Positions 1 through 6,657 of a stretch of DNA of 47,579 nt are shown piece after piece (position 1 is the first letter of the stretch; every line of letters begins with the position of its first letter). The translations under genes were made by a program, and so were the position numbers. Under the pieces are notes generated by a model, which saw only the letters and a program-made list of their open reading frames with translations, had not been told where the DNA came from and did not search any database. The stretch spans positions 1 to 47,579 of the forward strand of contig JAJYJJ010000017.1 in assembly GCA_021789595.1 (NCBI GenBank). Direction: 5' to 3'. Source of the DNA: Nitrospirota bacterium (GTDB taxonomy: Bacteria; Nitrospirota; Thermodesulfovibrionia; UBA6902; JAJYJJ01).

Positions 1-2
1 TA

Positions 3-902
3 AGTCAGAGGATTCAGGATTTAGATTTTGATGTATTTATTGGATATGAAACCTCTGCCCTGAGAAGTTTTACAACCTGTAAAAAACTTGGCAAGATTAC
101 TGTGCTTGACCTTGCTGCAGAGCACGATGGAAAGCAGGAAGAGATATGGGAGATGATAAATCATGACCCATACGGAGATGAAGGATTAAGGAAAAGAATA
201 GACAGCATAAAGGATGAGGAGTTGAGGCTTGCTGATTACATATTCACACCATCTGATTATGCTAAACAGACATTGCTTGATGCTGGCATATCAGAGGGAA
301 AACTGATAAAGATACCATATGGTGCGAACCCTGATGTTTTTAAACCGAAAGAAAGGTATAGAAAACATGGAAGTTTTAAGATTCTCTATGTAGGAGCAAT
401 CAGTATAAGAAAAGGCCTGAAGTATATCCTTGAGGCATATAAGAAATTGGCATTGAAGGATTCAGAACTCATCCTTATTGGTGGTATGGCAGATGGCCGG
501 GATCTTCTTGATAGCTGCAGGGGGTTATACCGCTACATACCCTTTGTCTCACAGGAGGAACTTGCGAGTTTTTACCAGGACTCTGATATTTTTGTATTTC
601 CCTCATTGCTTGACAGTTTTGCCATGGTCGTTCCCGAGGCGATGGTCTGCGGGACGCCGGCTATCGTATCCGAAAATACCGGGGCAAAAGACCTGATAAA
701 GAATGGTGAGAACGGATATATCATTCCTGTTATGGATACAGAGTCATTGATAGAAAGGATACGGTGGTTTTATGAGAATAGAGATAAAGTTGAGGAATTT
801 GGTAGGAATGCGAGAAGACAGGCGGAGGAATACACCTGGGAGATGTATAGAGAAAGGGTAAGGGAAGCCATTCATGAAATATGGATAGCAAGGAATAAAT
901 GA
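3..902 (+). CDS. Glycosyltransferase family 4 (5' end outside window)
   Basis: Cytoplasmic retaining GT-B glycosyltransferase that should transfer a sugar from a nucleotide donor during surface-glycan assembly. The frame is open from position 3, so the GTG at 102 is probably internal and the N-terminal acceptor domain starts outside the window. The visible C-terminal domain has the donor-site signatures: a linker PYGANPDVF, the strand ILYVGAISIRKGL, and the block FVFPSLLDSFAMVVPEAMVCG, in which acidic residues of the usual E-x7-E motif are partly replaced (D at the first position). Its TGA overlaps the ATG of the next glycosyltransferase (ATGA), indicating an operon. Donor and acceptor cannot be told from sequence alone. 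Confidence 0.9.
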   Translation, partial: SQRIQDLDFDVFIGYETSALRSFTTCKKLGKITVLDLAAEHDGKQEEIWEMINHDPYGDEGLRKRIDSIKDEELRLADYIFTPSDYAKQTLLDAGISEGKLIKIPYGANPDVFKPKERYRKHGSFKILYVGAISIRKGLKYILEAYKKLALKDSELILIGGMADGRDLLDSCRGLYRYIPFVSQEELASFYQDSDIFVFPSLLDSFAMVVPEAMVCGTPAIVSENTGAKDLIKNGENGYIIPVMDTESLIERIRWFYENRDKVEEFGRNARRQAEEYTWEMYRERVREAIHEIWIARNK

Positions 903-2146
903 AACTCCTCTGCGTAATTCCCAGCTACTGGCCAGCTTTTCAATTCGGAGGTCCGATATTTTCTGTGCACGATTTGAATAAGGCACTTGTGAAAAAGGGG
1001 ATTGATGTTACCGTTTACACCACCAATGTTGGTCTGAAGGGGAATCTCCATGTTAATCAAGAAGTTGATGTTGATGGTGTTAAGGTCACTTATTTTGCCT
1101 ATACGAAATTGTTTGAATTTATGGGCACAACAGGCTGGCAGTTCTCATGGCAGATGACAAGAGCCTTGAAAAAAAATCTTAAATCTTTTGATATAGTTCA
1201 CATTCATGCTGTTTGGAACTATCCAACTGCGGTAGCAGGACATTATTGCAGACTATATAAAAAGCCATATATAATTGCGACTAGGGGCACACTGTATCCA
1301 TACACCCTTAGTAAAAAGTTCTGGAAAAAATGGTTCTACTACCATTTTATTGCAAAGAGAGATTTAGAAGGTGCTACAGCCATCCACTATACCACAGAGG
1401 ATGAAGCAGAGGGGTGTCATCCATTCCTCGGTCTAAAGAATCAGGCGATCATTATTCCCAATGGCGTAGATTTGAGCGAGTTTAAGGATTATGGATTAGG
1501 GGATTATGGGGTAAGGGGTAGGGAGTTATCTTTAAGAGAAAGTCTGAGGAACCGTTATCCAATTTTAAAAGACAAAAAGATTATTCTCTTTTTGGGTAGA
1601 ATTCACTGGAAAAAAGGTTTAGATCTGCTGATAAAAGCTTATGCAAAATTAGTAAAAGAGCGCGATGATGTGCATTTACTCATCGCCGGCAATGACGAAG
1701 ATGGCTACTCTAAAAAAGTCAAAACCTGGCTCAAAGAATTTAGCATACCGTTCATTTCAACTAAAGCGAGGGTTACCTTTACCGGCATGCTCACCGGCAA
1801 AGAAAAACTTGAGGCATACTCTGGAAGCGATATATTTGTTCTGCCCTCATACTCTGAGAACTTTGGTATGTCCGTGATTGAGGCAATGGCCTGTGGAGTT
1901 CCTGTAGTTATATCAAATAAGGTAGGAATATATAAAGAAATTCAAGGAAATAAGGCTGGTATTGTGGTTGATACAAATGCTGAAAGTCTTTATAAGGGTA
2001 TAAAACTCCTCCTTGATAATTCGGAATTAAGAAAGGAGATTGCGAATAATGGGGAAAAATTGGTGGAAGAATACTACGATATAGATAAGGTGGCAGAGCG
2101 GATGATAAAAGCTTACGTTGAAATGTTAGAACGTTGTAAACGTTGA
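899..2146 (+). CDS. Glycosyltransferase family 4
   Basis: A complete 415-residue GT-B enzyme of glycan assembly. An N-terminal glycosyltransferase-4-like domain (about 1-190) begins with MKLLCVIPSYWPAFQFGGP. The C-terminal group-1 domain (about 215-400) contains ILFLGRIHWKKGLDLL and the E-x7-E-type segment SYSENFGMSVIEAMACG. The start ATG overlaps the stop of the preceding gene, so the two are translationally coupled. About 20 residues near position 200 (KDYGLGDYGVRGREL) are encoded by a degenerate short tandem repeat (1486-1525) and look like an in-frame insertion between the linker and the GRI strand. Substrate unknown. Confidence 0.93.
   Translation: MKLLCVIPSYWPAFQFGGPIFSVHDLNKALVKKGIDVTVYTTNVGLKGNLHVNQEVDVDGVKVTYFAYTKLFEFMGTTGWQFSWQMTRALKKNLKSFDIVHIHAVWNYPTAVAGHYCRLYKKPYIIATRGTLYPYTLSKKFWKKWFYYHFIAKRDLEGATAIHYTTEDEAEGCHPFLGLKNQAIIIPNGVDLSEFKDYGLGDYGVRGRELSLRESLRNRYPILKDKKIILFLGRIHWKKGLDLLIKAYAKLVKERDDVHLLIAGNDEDGYSKKVKTWLKEFSIPFISTKARVTFTGMLTGKEKLEAYSGSDIFVLPSYSENFGMSVIEAMACGVPVVISNKVGIYKEIQGNKAGIVVDTNAESLYKGIKLLLDNSELRKEIANNGEKLVEEYYDIDKVAERMIKAYVEMLERCKR
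1486..1525 (+). repeat. Degenerate 7-8 nt tandem repeat inside a reading frame
   Basis: Units GGATTAT, GGATTAG, GGGATTAT and GGGGTAAG follow one another and are translated as part of the GT4 protein. They resemble the short tandem arrays at 6972-7003, 8405-8476 and 47386-47451. Confidence 0.6.
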
Positions 2147-2167
2147 AACGTTATAACGTGATAACAG
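2130..2167 (+). repeat. Degenerate octamer tandem repeat at a gene junction
   Basis: Successive units AACGTTGTA, AACGTTGA, AACGTTAT, AACGTGAT and AACAGTTA cover the stop codon of the GT4 gene and the apparent TTG/GTG start region of the following methyltransferase. Confidence 0.6.
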
Positions 2168-2803
2168 TTAAAAATTATACCGAATATAAATGGGAAAGGC
2201 CAGAAACCTGTGCTCATACTTACATTGTTCCTAAAATTATCAGAATTATTGGTGAGCTAAACCCATCTCCTGGGTGGAAAATACTTGATGCAGGCTGTGG
2301 GGGGGGGCGGATTGGTGCATACTATTTATAATGACCTTGGCTTTAAAAACGTATATGGCTTTGATGCTTCAAAATCAGGGATTGAATTGGCAAGGGAGAG
2401 CTTTCTTGAACTGGGAAATAATTTTTTTATTCATAATGCTTACGCGGTTAAATTGCCCGAACACATTCCACAAAGGTTTGACCTGATAATTTCAATGGAG
2501 GTTATAGAGCATTTATATAGTCCTGAGACTTATTTGAGGAATGTTTATAATTGGTTAAACGATAGTGGTTATTTAATCCTTACAACACCATATCATGGTT
2601 ATTTGAAAAATGTTCTTATTGCTTTATTTAATAAATTCGATAAACATACAAATCCTCTATGGGAAGGTGGGCATATAAAGTTTTTCTCCAAAAAGACTCT
2701 TTATGACTTGCTAAATAAAACAGGTTTTAAGCCTGGAAAATTTTATGGGACTGGAAGGTTGCCTTATCTATGGAAATCTATGGTTTTAGTTGCTCAAAAA
2801 TGA
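2143..2803 (+). pseudogene. SAM-dependent methyltransferase interrupted at a G9 tract
   Basis: A class I methyltransferase (UbiG/Methyltransf_23-like) of about 219 residues split over two frames. The first frame (2143-2331, apparent TTG start, GTG at 2158 possible) ends in motif I, ILDAGCGGG, then runs out of frame. The rest, from GLVHTIYNDLGF through motifs FDLIISMEVIEH and GYLILTTP, lies in the +1 frame to 2803. The switch occurs in a run of nine G at 2299-2307. With eight G the frames join as DAGCGGGGLVHTIYNDLGF. The downstream half is intact, so the break is recent, phase-variable, or a sequencing error. The gene probably methylates a glycan precursor or lipid carrier; substrate unknown. 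Confidence 0.85.
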
Positions 2804-2845
2804 TAAAATTGTATAGGGTATCAGAATAAAAAGGGGGTTAAATAC

Positions 2846-3172
2846 ATGGAAGCATTGAAAATTCCAAATTCGTTGAAGGAAGTCTTGGAGTTAGCTCAAG
2901 GAGTCAGCTTTGAAGATAAGGTCTTTAACCTTGTATTGAGCGATATAGAAAGACGTCTTCGCCTCTGTTCAGAGAGGATTCTGGAATTTGAGAAAAAATA
3001 TGGGATGAAGTTCAAAGAATTTGAAGAGGCATGGCAGAGAGGTGAAATTCTTGAAAAGTACTCACATGAAGTAGAACGTGATTATATGGAATGGGAAAGC
3101 CTGGATGATGAACACAGCCTGTTGTTATCGCAGCTAAGGAAGTTGAAGGAAGAGCTAAAGCATAAATCATAA
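2846..3172 (+). CDS. TumA-like antitoxin (helical, coiled-coil)
   Basis: A 108-residue highly charged helical protein. Its middle (about 40-75) carries EKKYGMKFKEFEEAW and RGEILEKYSHEVERDYMEW, a pattern shared with the small proteins at 4478 and 4971, so these three are paralogues. Its TAA overlaps the ATG of the next gene (TAATG), the usual arrangement of an antitoxin followed by a toxin. The start is preceded by GGGGG, a usable ribosome-binding site. Two-gene TumA/TumE-type modules are known; the specific assignment rests on the downstream partner and the paralogue pair at 4971/5261. Confidence 0.65.
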   Translation: MEALKIPNSLKEVLELAQGVSFEDKVFNLVLSDIERRLRLCSERILEFEKKYGMKFKEFEEAWQRGEILEKYSHEVERDYMEWESLDDEHSLLLSQLRKLKEELKHKS

Positions 3173-3510
3173 TGACCCTACCTGTTGAGGAATTCTATAG
3201 CCAGTTACAATCTGCACTGCAAAAACACCTTTCTGTGTTTGAGTTAAGAGTAAACGAGATAAATCAGCTTAGATTAAAACTGCGGATTATCCTTTCTCAA
3301 TCTACTTTCATTGATGTGTTCTATGGAGCCAGAAAAGATAGAATTGATTTTGCTTTAATACATGAAGGAGAAAGGATATTTGGTATTGATAATCTAAATT
3401 ATTGGCACTGCCACCCCTTTGGAAAAGAAAGGAGTCATTTTAAGATAGAACCAACGTCTATTGAGAATATAGTTTTAGAGATTAAAAAGAATATTGAGAA
3501 AATAAGATAA
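3172..3510 (+). CDS. TumE-like (DUF6516-type) putative toxin
   Basis: A 112-residue small alpha/beta protein starting within the stop codon of the antitoxin-like gene. It contains TFIDVFYGARKDRIDFAL and NLNYWHCHPFG, features also seen in the better-matching TumE-type protein at 5261 (SFIDVWFS...). No catalytic residues can be named with confidence; the conserved histidines of WHCHPFG are candidates. It is immediately followed (2 nt) by the GT2 gene, so the module is embedded in the glycan operon. Toxin activity is inferred from gene pairing, not shown. Confidence 0.6.
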   Translation: MTLPVEEFYSQLQSALQKHLSVFELRVNEINQLRLKLRIILSQSTFIDVFYGARKDRIDFALIHEGERIFGIDNLNYWHCHPFGKERSHFKIEPTSIENIVLEIKKNIEKIR

Positions 3511-3512
3511 GA

Positions 3513-4382
3513 ATGGGTGAGAGGATTCCTATATCTGTTATAGTCCTTACCTATAACGAAGAAAAAAACATAGAAGAATGCTTAAAAAGTGTTTTCGGAT
3601 GGGTTGAGGAGATTTTCATTGTGGATTCCTATTCAACGGACAAGACATTGGAGATTGCAAAGAAATATACAGACAAAATCTATCAGCATCCCTTTGAAAA
3701 CTATGCAAGTCAGCGTAACTGGGCGCAGGAGAATCTTCCTTTAAAAAATGAATGGGTTTTCCATATTGATGCGGATGAAAGGGCTACACCAGAATTGGCT
3801 CAGGAATTAGAAAGGATTTTTTCTTCTCCGCATATTGATGCAGACAGCTTTTTTATATCAAGGCGGACTGTCTTTATGGGCAGGTGGATAAAGCATGGTG
3901 GTCATTACCCTACATATCATTTGAGAATCTTTAGAAAAAATTTAGGAAGGTGCGAGGATAGGCTTTATGATCAGCACTTTTATGCAAGAGGCAAGATTAA
4001 AACATTAAAGGGAGACATTATTGATACAATAACATCAGACCTTGATAGATGGATATCCCGTCATAACAGATGGGCAACACTTGAGGCCATCGAAATAGTT
4101 AGAGATAAGGATTATGGCTCAGAGGATAAGGCGATTAAAGGAAATGTAAGTGGTAATCCCATACAGAAGAGGAGATGGTTGAGGGAAAGATATTATATGT
4201 TACCCCTTTTCATCCGTCCTTTCCTTTATTTCATATACCGCTATTTCTTCCGCCTCGGCCTTCTTGACGGCAAAGAAGGTCTAATCTTCCACTTCCTTCA
4301 GGGCTTCTGGTTTAGGTTTTTGGTGGATGCGAAGATTTATGAGATGGGGAAGAGGAGAGATTGGGAGATTCATAGAGATTGA
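3513..4382 (+). CDS. Glycosyltransferase family 2 (WaaE/LpsA-like)
   Basis: A 289-residue inverting GT-A glycosyltransferase likely acting on lipopolysaccharide core or a lipid-linked glycan. The N-terminus ISVIVLTYNEEKNIEECL is the nucleotide-binding strand. VDSYSTDKTLEIA and the metal-binding HIDADERA follow at about 90. QRNWAQENLP is typical of the WaaE-like subgroup. The C-terminus has a hydrophobic membrane-associated segment (LPLFIRPFLYFIYRYFF) and the family ending IFHFLQGFWFRFLVDAKIYE. The last dozen residues are encoded by a purine-rich octamer repeat (4355-4388) that also supplies the stop codon, so the original C-terminus may have been altered. Confidence 0.9.
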   Translation: MGERIPISVIVLTYNEEKNIEECLKSVFGWVEEIFIVDSYSTDKTLEIAKKYTDKIYQHPFENYASQRNWAQENLPLKNEWVFHIDADERATPELAQELERIFSSPHIDADSFFISRRTVFMGRWIKHGGHYPTYHLRIFRKNLGRCEDRLYDQHFYARGKIKTLKGDIIDTITSDLDRWISRHNRWATLEAIEIVRDKDYGSEDKAIKGNVSGNPIQKRRWLRERYYMLPLFIRPFLYFIYRYFFRLGLLDGKEGLIFHFLQGFWFRFLVDAKIYEMGKRRDWEIHRD

Positions 4383-4388
4383 GAGATT
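4355..4388 (+). repeat. Purine-rich octamer repeat covering the stop of the GT2 gene
   Basis: Units GAGAGATT, GGGAGATT, CATAGAGATT and GAGAGATT run through the last codons and the stop of the glycosyltransferase. Confidence 0.5.
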
Positions 4389-4416
4389 TGGAATGGAAAA
4401 GATAATTAAGAAGGTT

Positions 4417-4445
4417 TTGAGTATATATTTGGGTCATGGTATAAT
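4417..4445 (+). promoter_or_regulatory. Sigma-70-type promoter of antitoxin gene
   Basis: TTGAGT (4417-4422), 17-nt spacer, perfect TATAAT (4440-4445). A strong GGAGGTGG (4463-4470) lies 7 nt before the ATG at 4478. The small gene therefore has its own promoter independent of the glycan operon. Confidence 0.7.
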
Positions 4446-4477
4446 TATTTAGATTACAGATTGGAGGTGGTAATAAG

Positions 4478-4789
4478 ATGGCTGAAGTTACTATTAAGAT
4501 ACCAGAAGATATAAAGGATATTATTGAGGAGACTAGTGAAACAATTTATGTTGAAGCCTTAAAAGAAGTTGCCCGTAAAAGAATTTCTTATACTCAAAAA
4601 CGTCTTAAGGATTTGAGAAAAAAAATTGCAGCATATGAGACAAAGTATGGTAAATCTTATGAAGAGTTTTCACAAAGTGTTCCTGATACTGTAAAAGGGC
4701 ATGATGACTGGATAGAATGGTCATATCTGGTTAAGGTTGCAGATGAATTAACGAATAAAATTGAGAAGTTCAAAATACTCATGGGTTGA
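4478..4789 (+). CDS. TumA-like antitoxin without an intact partner
   Basis: A 103-residue charged helical protein. The N-terminus MAEVTIKIPEDIKDII resembles the short beta-strand-helix start of DNA-binding antitoxins. The middle ETKYGKSYEEFSQSV and GHDDWIEW match the pattern of the putative antitoxins at 2846 and 4971. It has its own promoter and an excellent ribosome-binding site. No full toxin gene follows: the next frame (ATG 4790, directly after the TGA) encodes only 45 residues. It is either an orphan antitoxin, which could still neutralise a toxin from a neighbouring module, or the survivor of a damaged pair. Confidence 0.6.
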   Translation: MAEVTIKIPEDIKDIIEETSETIYVEALKEVARKRISYTQKRLKDLRKKIAAYETKYGKSYEEFSQSVPDTVKGHDDWIEWSYLVKVADELTNKIEKFKILMG

Positions 4790-4927
4790 ATGGTAGAAGC
4801 TATTGATACACGCATAAATAATGTCCTATACTGTGGGTGGGAGGTGAAATATGAGACCTCATGGAAGCCCACAGGAATTGACCGAGATTCAATCTTCCAC
4901 TTCCTCCAGGGCTTCCTGTGTTTATGA
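4790..4927 (+). pseudogene. Short remnant frame; contains a fragment like the GT2 3' end
   Basis: A 45-codon frame begins one base after the preceding antitoxin stop, where a toxin would be expected, but ends early. Its second half encodes IFHFLQGF, identical to the C-terminal peptide of the GT2 gene. At DNA level 4891-4916 matches 4283-4308 at 25 of 26 positions. It may be a truncated toxin fused to a scrap of a glycosyltransferase gene, or just a scrap left by recombination. No ribosome-binding site of its own was seen. Confidence 0.4.
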
Positions 4928-4970
4928 TATAATTTATAATATTTTAAAAGATATGGCATGGAGGTATGAT

Positions 4971-5264
4971 ATGCAGACTGAAACCAATAAAACACTCGAA
5001 GTATTAGCTAAAGAGTTTAGCCTTTCCAAGGATGGAATTATTAAAGAGGGCTTGAAGATTTTTCTGGAAAAAAAGCTACGGGAGATAAAGACAGAGATTT
5101 TTAGGATAACAGGAAAATATAAGATCGCATCTGTAGAAGAATTTGAGGATTTATACAAAAGAGGAGAGATAGAAGAGAAAGACTCCTGGAGCGACTATCA
5201 AAAATTAGACCATCTTGAATTTAAAAAAGACGAGATTGAAAAGCTTTTACAAGAATTTAAATGA
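4971..5264 (+). CDS. TumA-like antitoxin
   Basis: A 97-residue antitoxin-like protein starting MQTETNKTLEVLAKEF. The start at 4971 is chosen over upstream ATGs (4851, 4953) because GGAGGT lies 5 nt before it. About residues 6-30 look like a small helix-turn-helix or ribbon-helix-type segment (AKEFSLSKDGIIKEGLKIF). The rest is a charged helix with KYKIASVEEFEDLYKRGEIEE, paralogous to the proteins at 2846 and 4478. A TATAAT box at 4935-4940, with TTCCTG 16 nt upstream, may be the module's own promoter. The TGA overlaps the toxin ATG (ATGA). Confidence 0.7.
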   Translation: MQTETNKTLEVLAKEFSLSKDGIIKEGLKIFLEKKLREIKTEIFRITGKYKIASVEEFEDLYKRGEIEEKDSWSDYQKLDHLEFKKDEIEKLLQEFK

Positions 5265-5620
5265 TCGTAAACGTTCAGACTCTCAAAGATATTGCAGAAA
5301 TCGAGTTCAATGATATTGTAGTAGATGTAATTATAACCGATCTTAACGAGCTTCGTATAATTCTTATCGATGGAAGTTTTATAGATGTATGGTTTTCCTT
5401 GAAGTTAGAAGGAAGATATAGCTATCATTGGGAGAGAAGGTTTATTGATGGCTCGATATACCGCCATGATAATGCACCCCACATGAAGTGGAGAAATATT
5501 ACTACCTTTCCAAAGCATTTTCATGACGGTTCAGAAGACATCGTTATTTCAAGTCACATCTCTGATAATCCGGAATTAGCCCTGAAAGAATTTTTAGGCT
5601 TTGTATCTAAACACGTTTAA
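5261..5620 (+). CDS. TumE-type (DUF6516) toxin
   Basis: A 119-residue protein with the recognisable DUF6516/TumE pattern: ELRIILIDGSFIDVWFS, then YSYHWERR, then IYRHDNAPH, then TFPKHFHDGSE. Repeated histidines and aromatic residues suggest a metal-dependent or RNase-like active site, but the mechanism cannot be read from sequence. It overlaps the antitoxin gene by 4 nt. The toxin at 3172 is a more divergent relative. Downstream lies a broken copy of the carbamoyltransferase 5' end, so the module sits at a recombination boundary. Confidence 0.75.
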   Translation: MIVNVQTLKDIAEIEFNDIVVDVIITDLNELRIILIDGSFIDVWFSLKLEGRYSYHWERRFIDGSIYRHDNAPHMKWRNITTFPKHFHDGSEDIVISSHISDNPELALKEFLGFVSKHV

Positions 5621-5663
5621 AAAGAACCGTCAGAGTCATAAAATCCAAAACTTTGTAGGGCAA

Positions 5664-5846
5664 ATGATAATTCTTGGTTTAAATGCCTATCACGGTGATT
5701 CATCGGCCTGCATTGTGGTGGATGGCAAATTAATTGCCGCCGTTGAGGAAGAGCGGTTTACAAGAATTAAGCACTGGGCCGGATTGCCAGTTCAATTATT
5801 AATTTGGTTCAAGATGATATATATGTTGAAAATTTTAACTGTTTAG
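5664..5846 (+). pseudogene. Truncated 5' copy of the carbamoyltransferase gene
   Basis: Positions 5664-5794 reproduce the first 131 bases of the intact carbamoyltransferase gene at 6658-6788 with 122 of 131 identities. All nine differences are transitions. Seven are synonymous, one is ATG versus GTG at the start codon, and one changes Lys to Arg. Homology stops abruptly after GLPVQ, and the frame runs into a TAG at 5844. The synonymous bias shows that both copies diverged as functional coding alleles before this one was truncated. Confidence 0.9.
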
Positions 5847-5853
5847 ATATAAT
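5826..5853 (+). promoter_or_regulatory. Promoter of UPF0175-PIN toxin-antitoxin module
   Basis: TTGAAA (5826-5831), 16-nt spacer, perfect TATAAT (5848-5853). GGAGGG (5865-5870) precedes the ATG at 5877. It begins just past the point where the truncated carbamoyltransferase homology ends. Confidence 0.75.
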
Positions 5854-5876
5854 AAGCTTATGCAGGAGGGAATTAT

Positions 5877-6161
5877 ATGAAGACAGAGGAACTTAAGATA
5901 AAATATCCGAGCGGATTTGAACATTCTGTTCATATGACAAAAGAAGAGATGGAGCAGCATATACGTTTAATGGCTGCACTTAAGATGTTTGAATTGGGCA
6001 AGATATCTTCGGGGAAGGCTGCTGAATTGGCAGGAATGTCACGGGTTGAATTTTTTGATGTGTGTGGCAGGTACCATGTTAGTATTTTCAATTATCCACC
6101 TGAAGAAGCGGAAAAGGAGATCAGAAAGGATTTAGAAACCGCAAGGAAAATCAGCAGTTAA
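5877..6161 (+). CDS. UPF0175 family antitoxin
   Basis: A 94-residue protein of the UPF0175 family, the usual partner of DUF3368 PIN toxins. After an N-terminal arm comes the helical core ALKMFELGKISSGKAAELAGMSRVEFFDVCGRY, where the GK(I/V)S.GKAAELAGMSR.EF pattern is diagnostic of the family's DNA-binding helix-turn-helix. The C-terminal acidic tail (YPPEEAEKEIRKDLE) is expected to wrap the toxin. It has its own promoter and strong ribosome-binding site; its TAA shares one base with the ATG of the toxin gene. It probably autorepresses the pair. Confidence 0.9.
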   Translation: MKTEELKIKYPSGFEHSVHMTKEEMEQHIRLMAALKMFELGKISSGKAAELAGMSRVEFFDVCGRYHVSIFNYPPEEAEKEIRKDLETARKISS

Positions 6162-6652
6162 TGAAGATTGTTTCTAATACGGGCCCATTAATTGGTCTGG
6201 CGAAGATAGACCGACTTTTTATCCTTAAAGACATTGCTTCAGAGGTATCGATCCCACCCGCAGTTCACAGAGAATTATTAGGGAAAATTGGTATAGAATC
6301 CGAGAGAATAGACAAAGCACTCAATGATTTTATTCGTGTGATTGATTTGAAGCCGTTGGAACCAGCAATCAAAGAAGCATTGGTTGATTTAGATGAAGGT
6401 GAAAGGCAGGCAATTGGACTTGCCTCTACATTTTCAGAGGATGCCCTTTTGTTACTTGACGATCGTGCTGGAAGATCGGTTGCTGAAAAATTGAATATCC
6501 CAACAACTGGGGTAATCGGAATTTTACTGCTGGCAAAAGAGAAAGGTATTCTGGAAAATATTGGATCACTTATTGACGAGTTGAGAAATCAAGGATATTG
6601 GATTTCTGACGAAATAGCGGATTTAGCCAAATCTTTTGCAGGTGAAAAGTAA
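6161..6652 (+). CDS. PIN-domain (DUF3368) toxin ribonuclease
   Basis: A 163-residue PIN-fold endoribonuclease of the DUF3368 family, expected to cleave RNA when freed from the UPF0175 antitoxin. Visible signatures are MKIVSNTGPLIGLAKI at the N-terminus (Asn where many PIN proteins have the first Asp), LDEGERQAIGLA at about 87-98, and LLLDDRAGRSVAE at about 105. The acidic residues of the last two blocks are the likely metal ligands. It ends 5 nt before the GTG start of the intact carbamoyltransferase gene, so the module abuts that gene exactly at its 5' end. Confidence 0.9.
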   Translation: MKIVSNTGPLIGLAKIDRLFILKDIASEVSIPPAVHRELLGKIGIESERIDKALNDFIRVIDLKPLEPAIKEALVDLDEGERQAIGLASTFSEDALLLLDDRAGRSVAEKLNIPTTGVIGILLLAKEKGILENIGSLIDELRNQGYWISDEIADLAKSFAGEK

Positions 6653-6657
6653 GCTCA

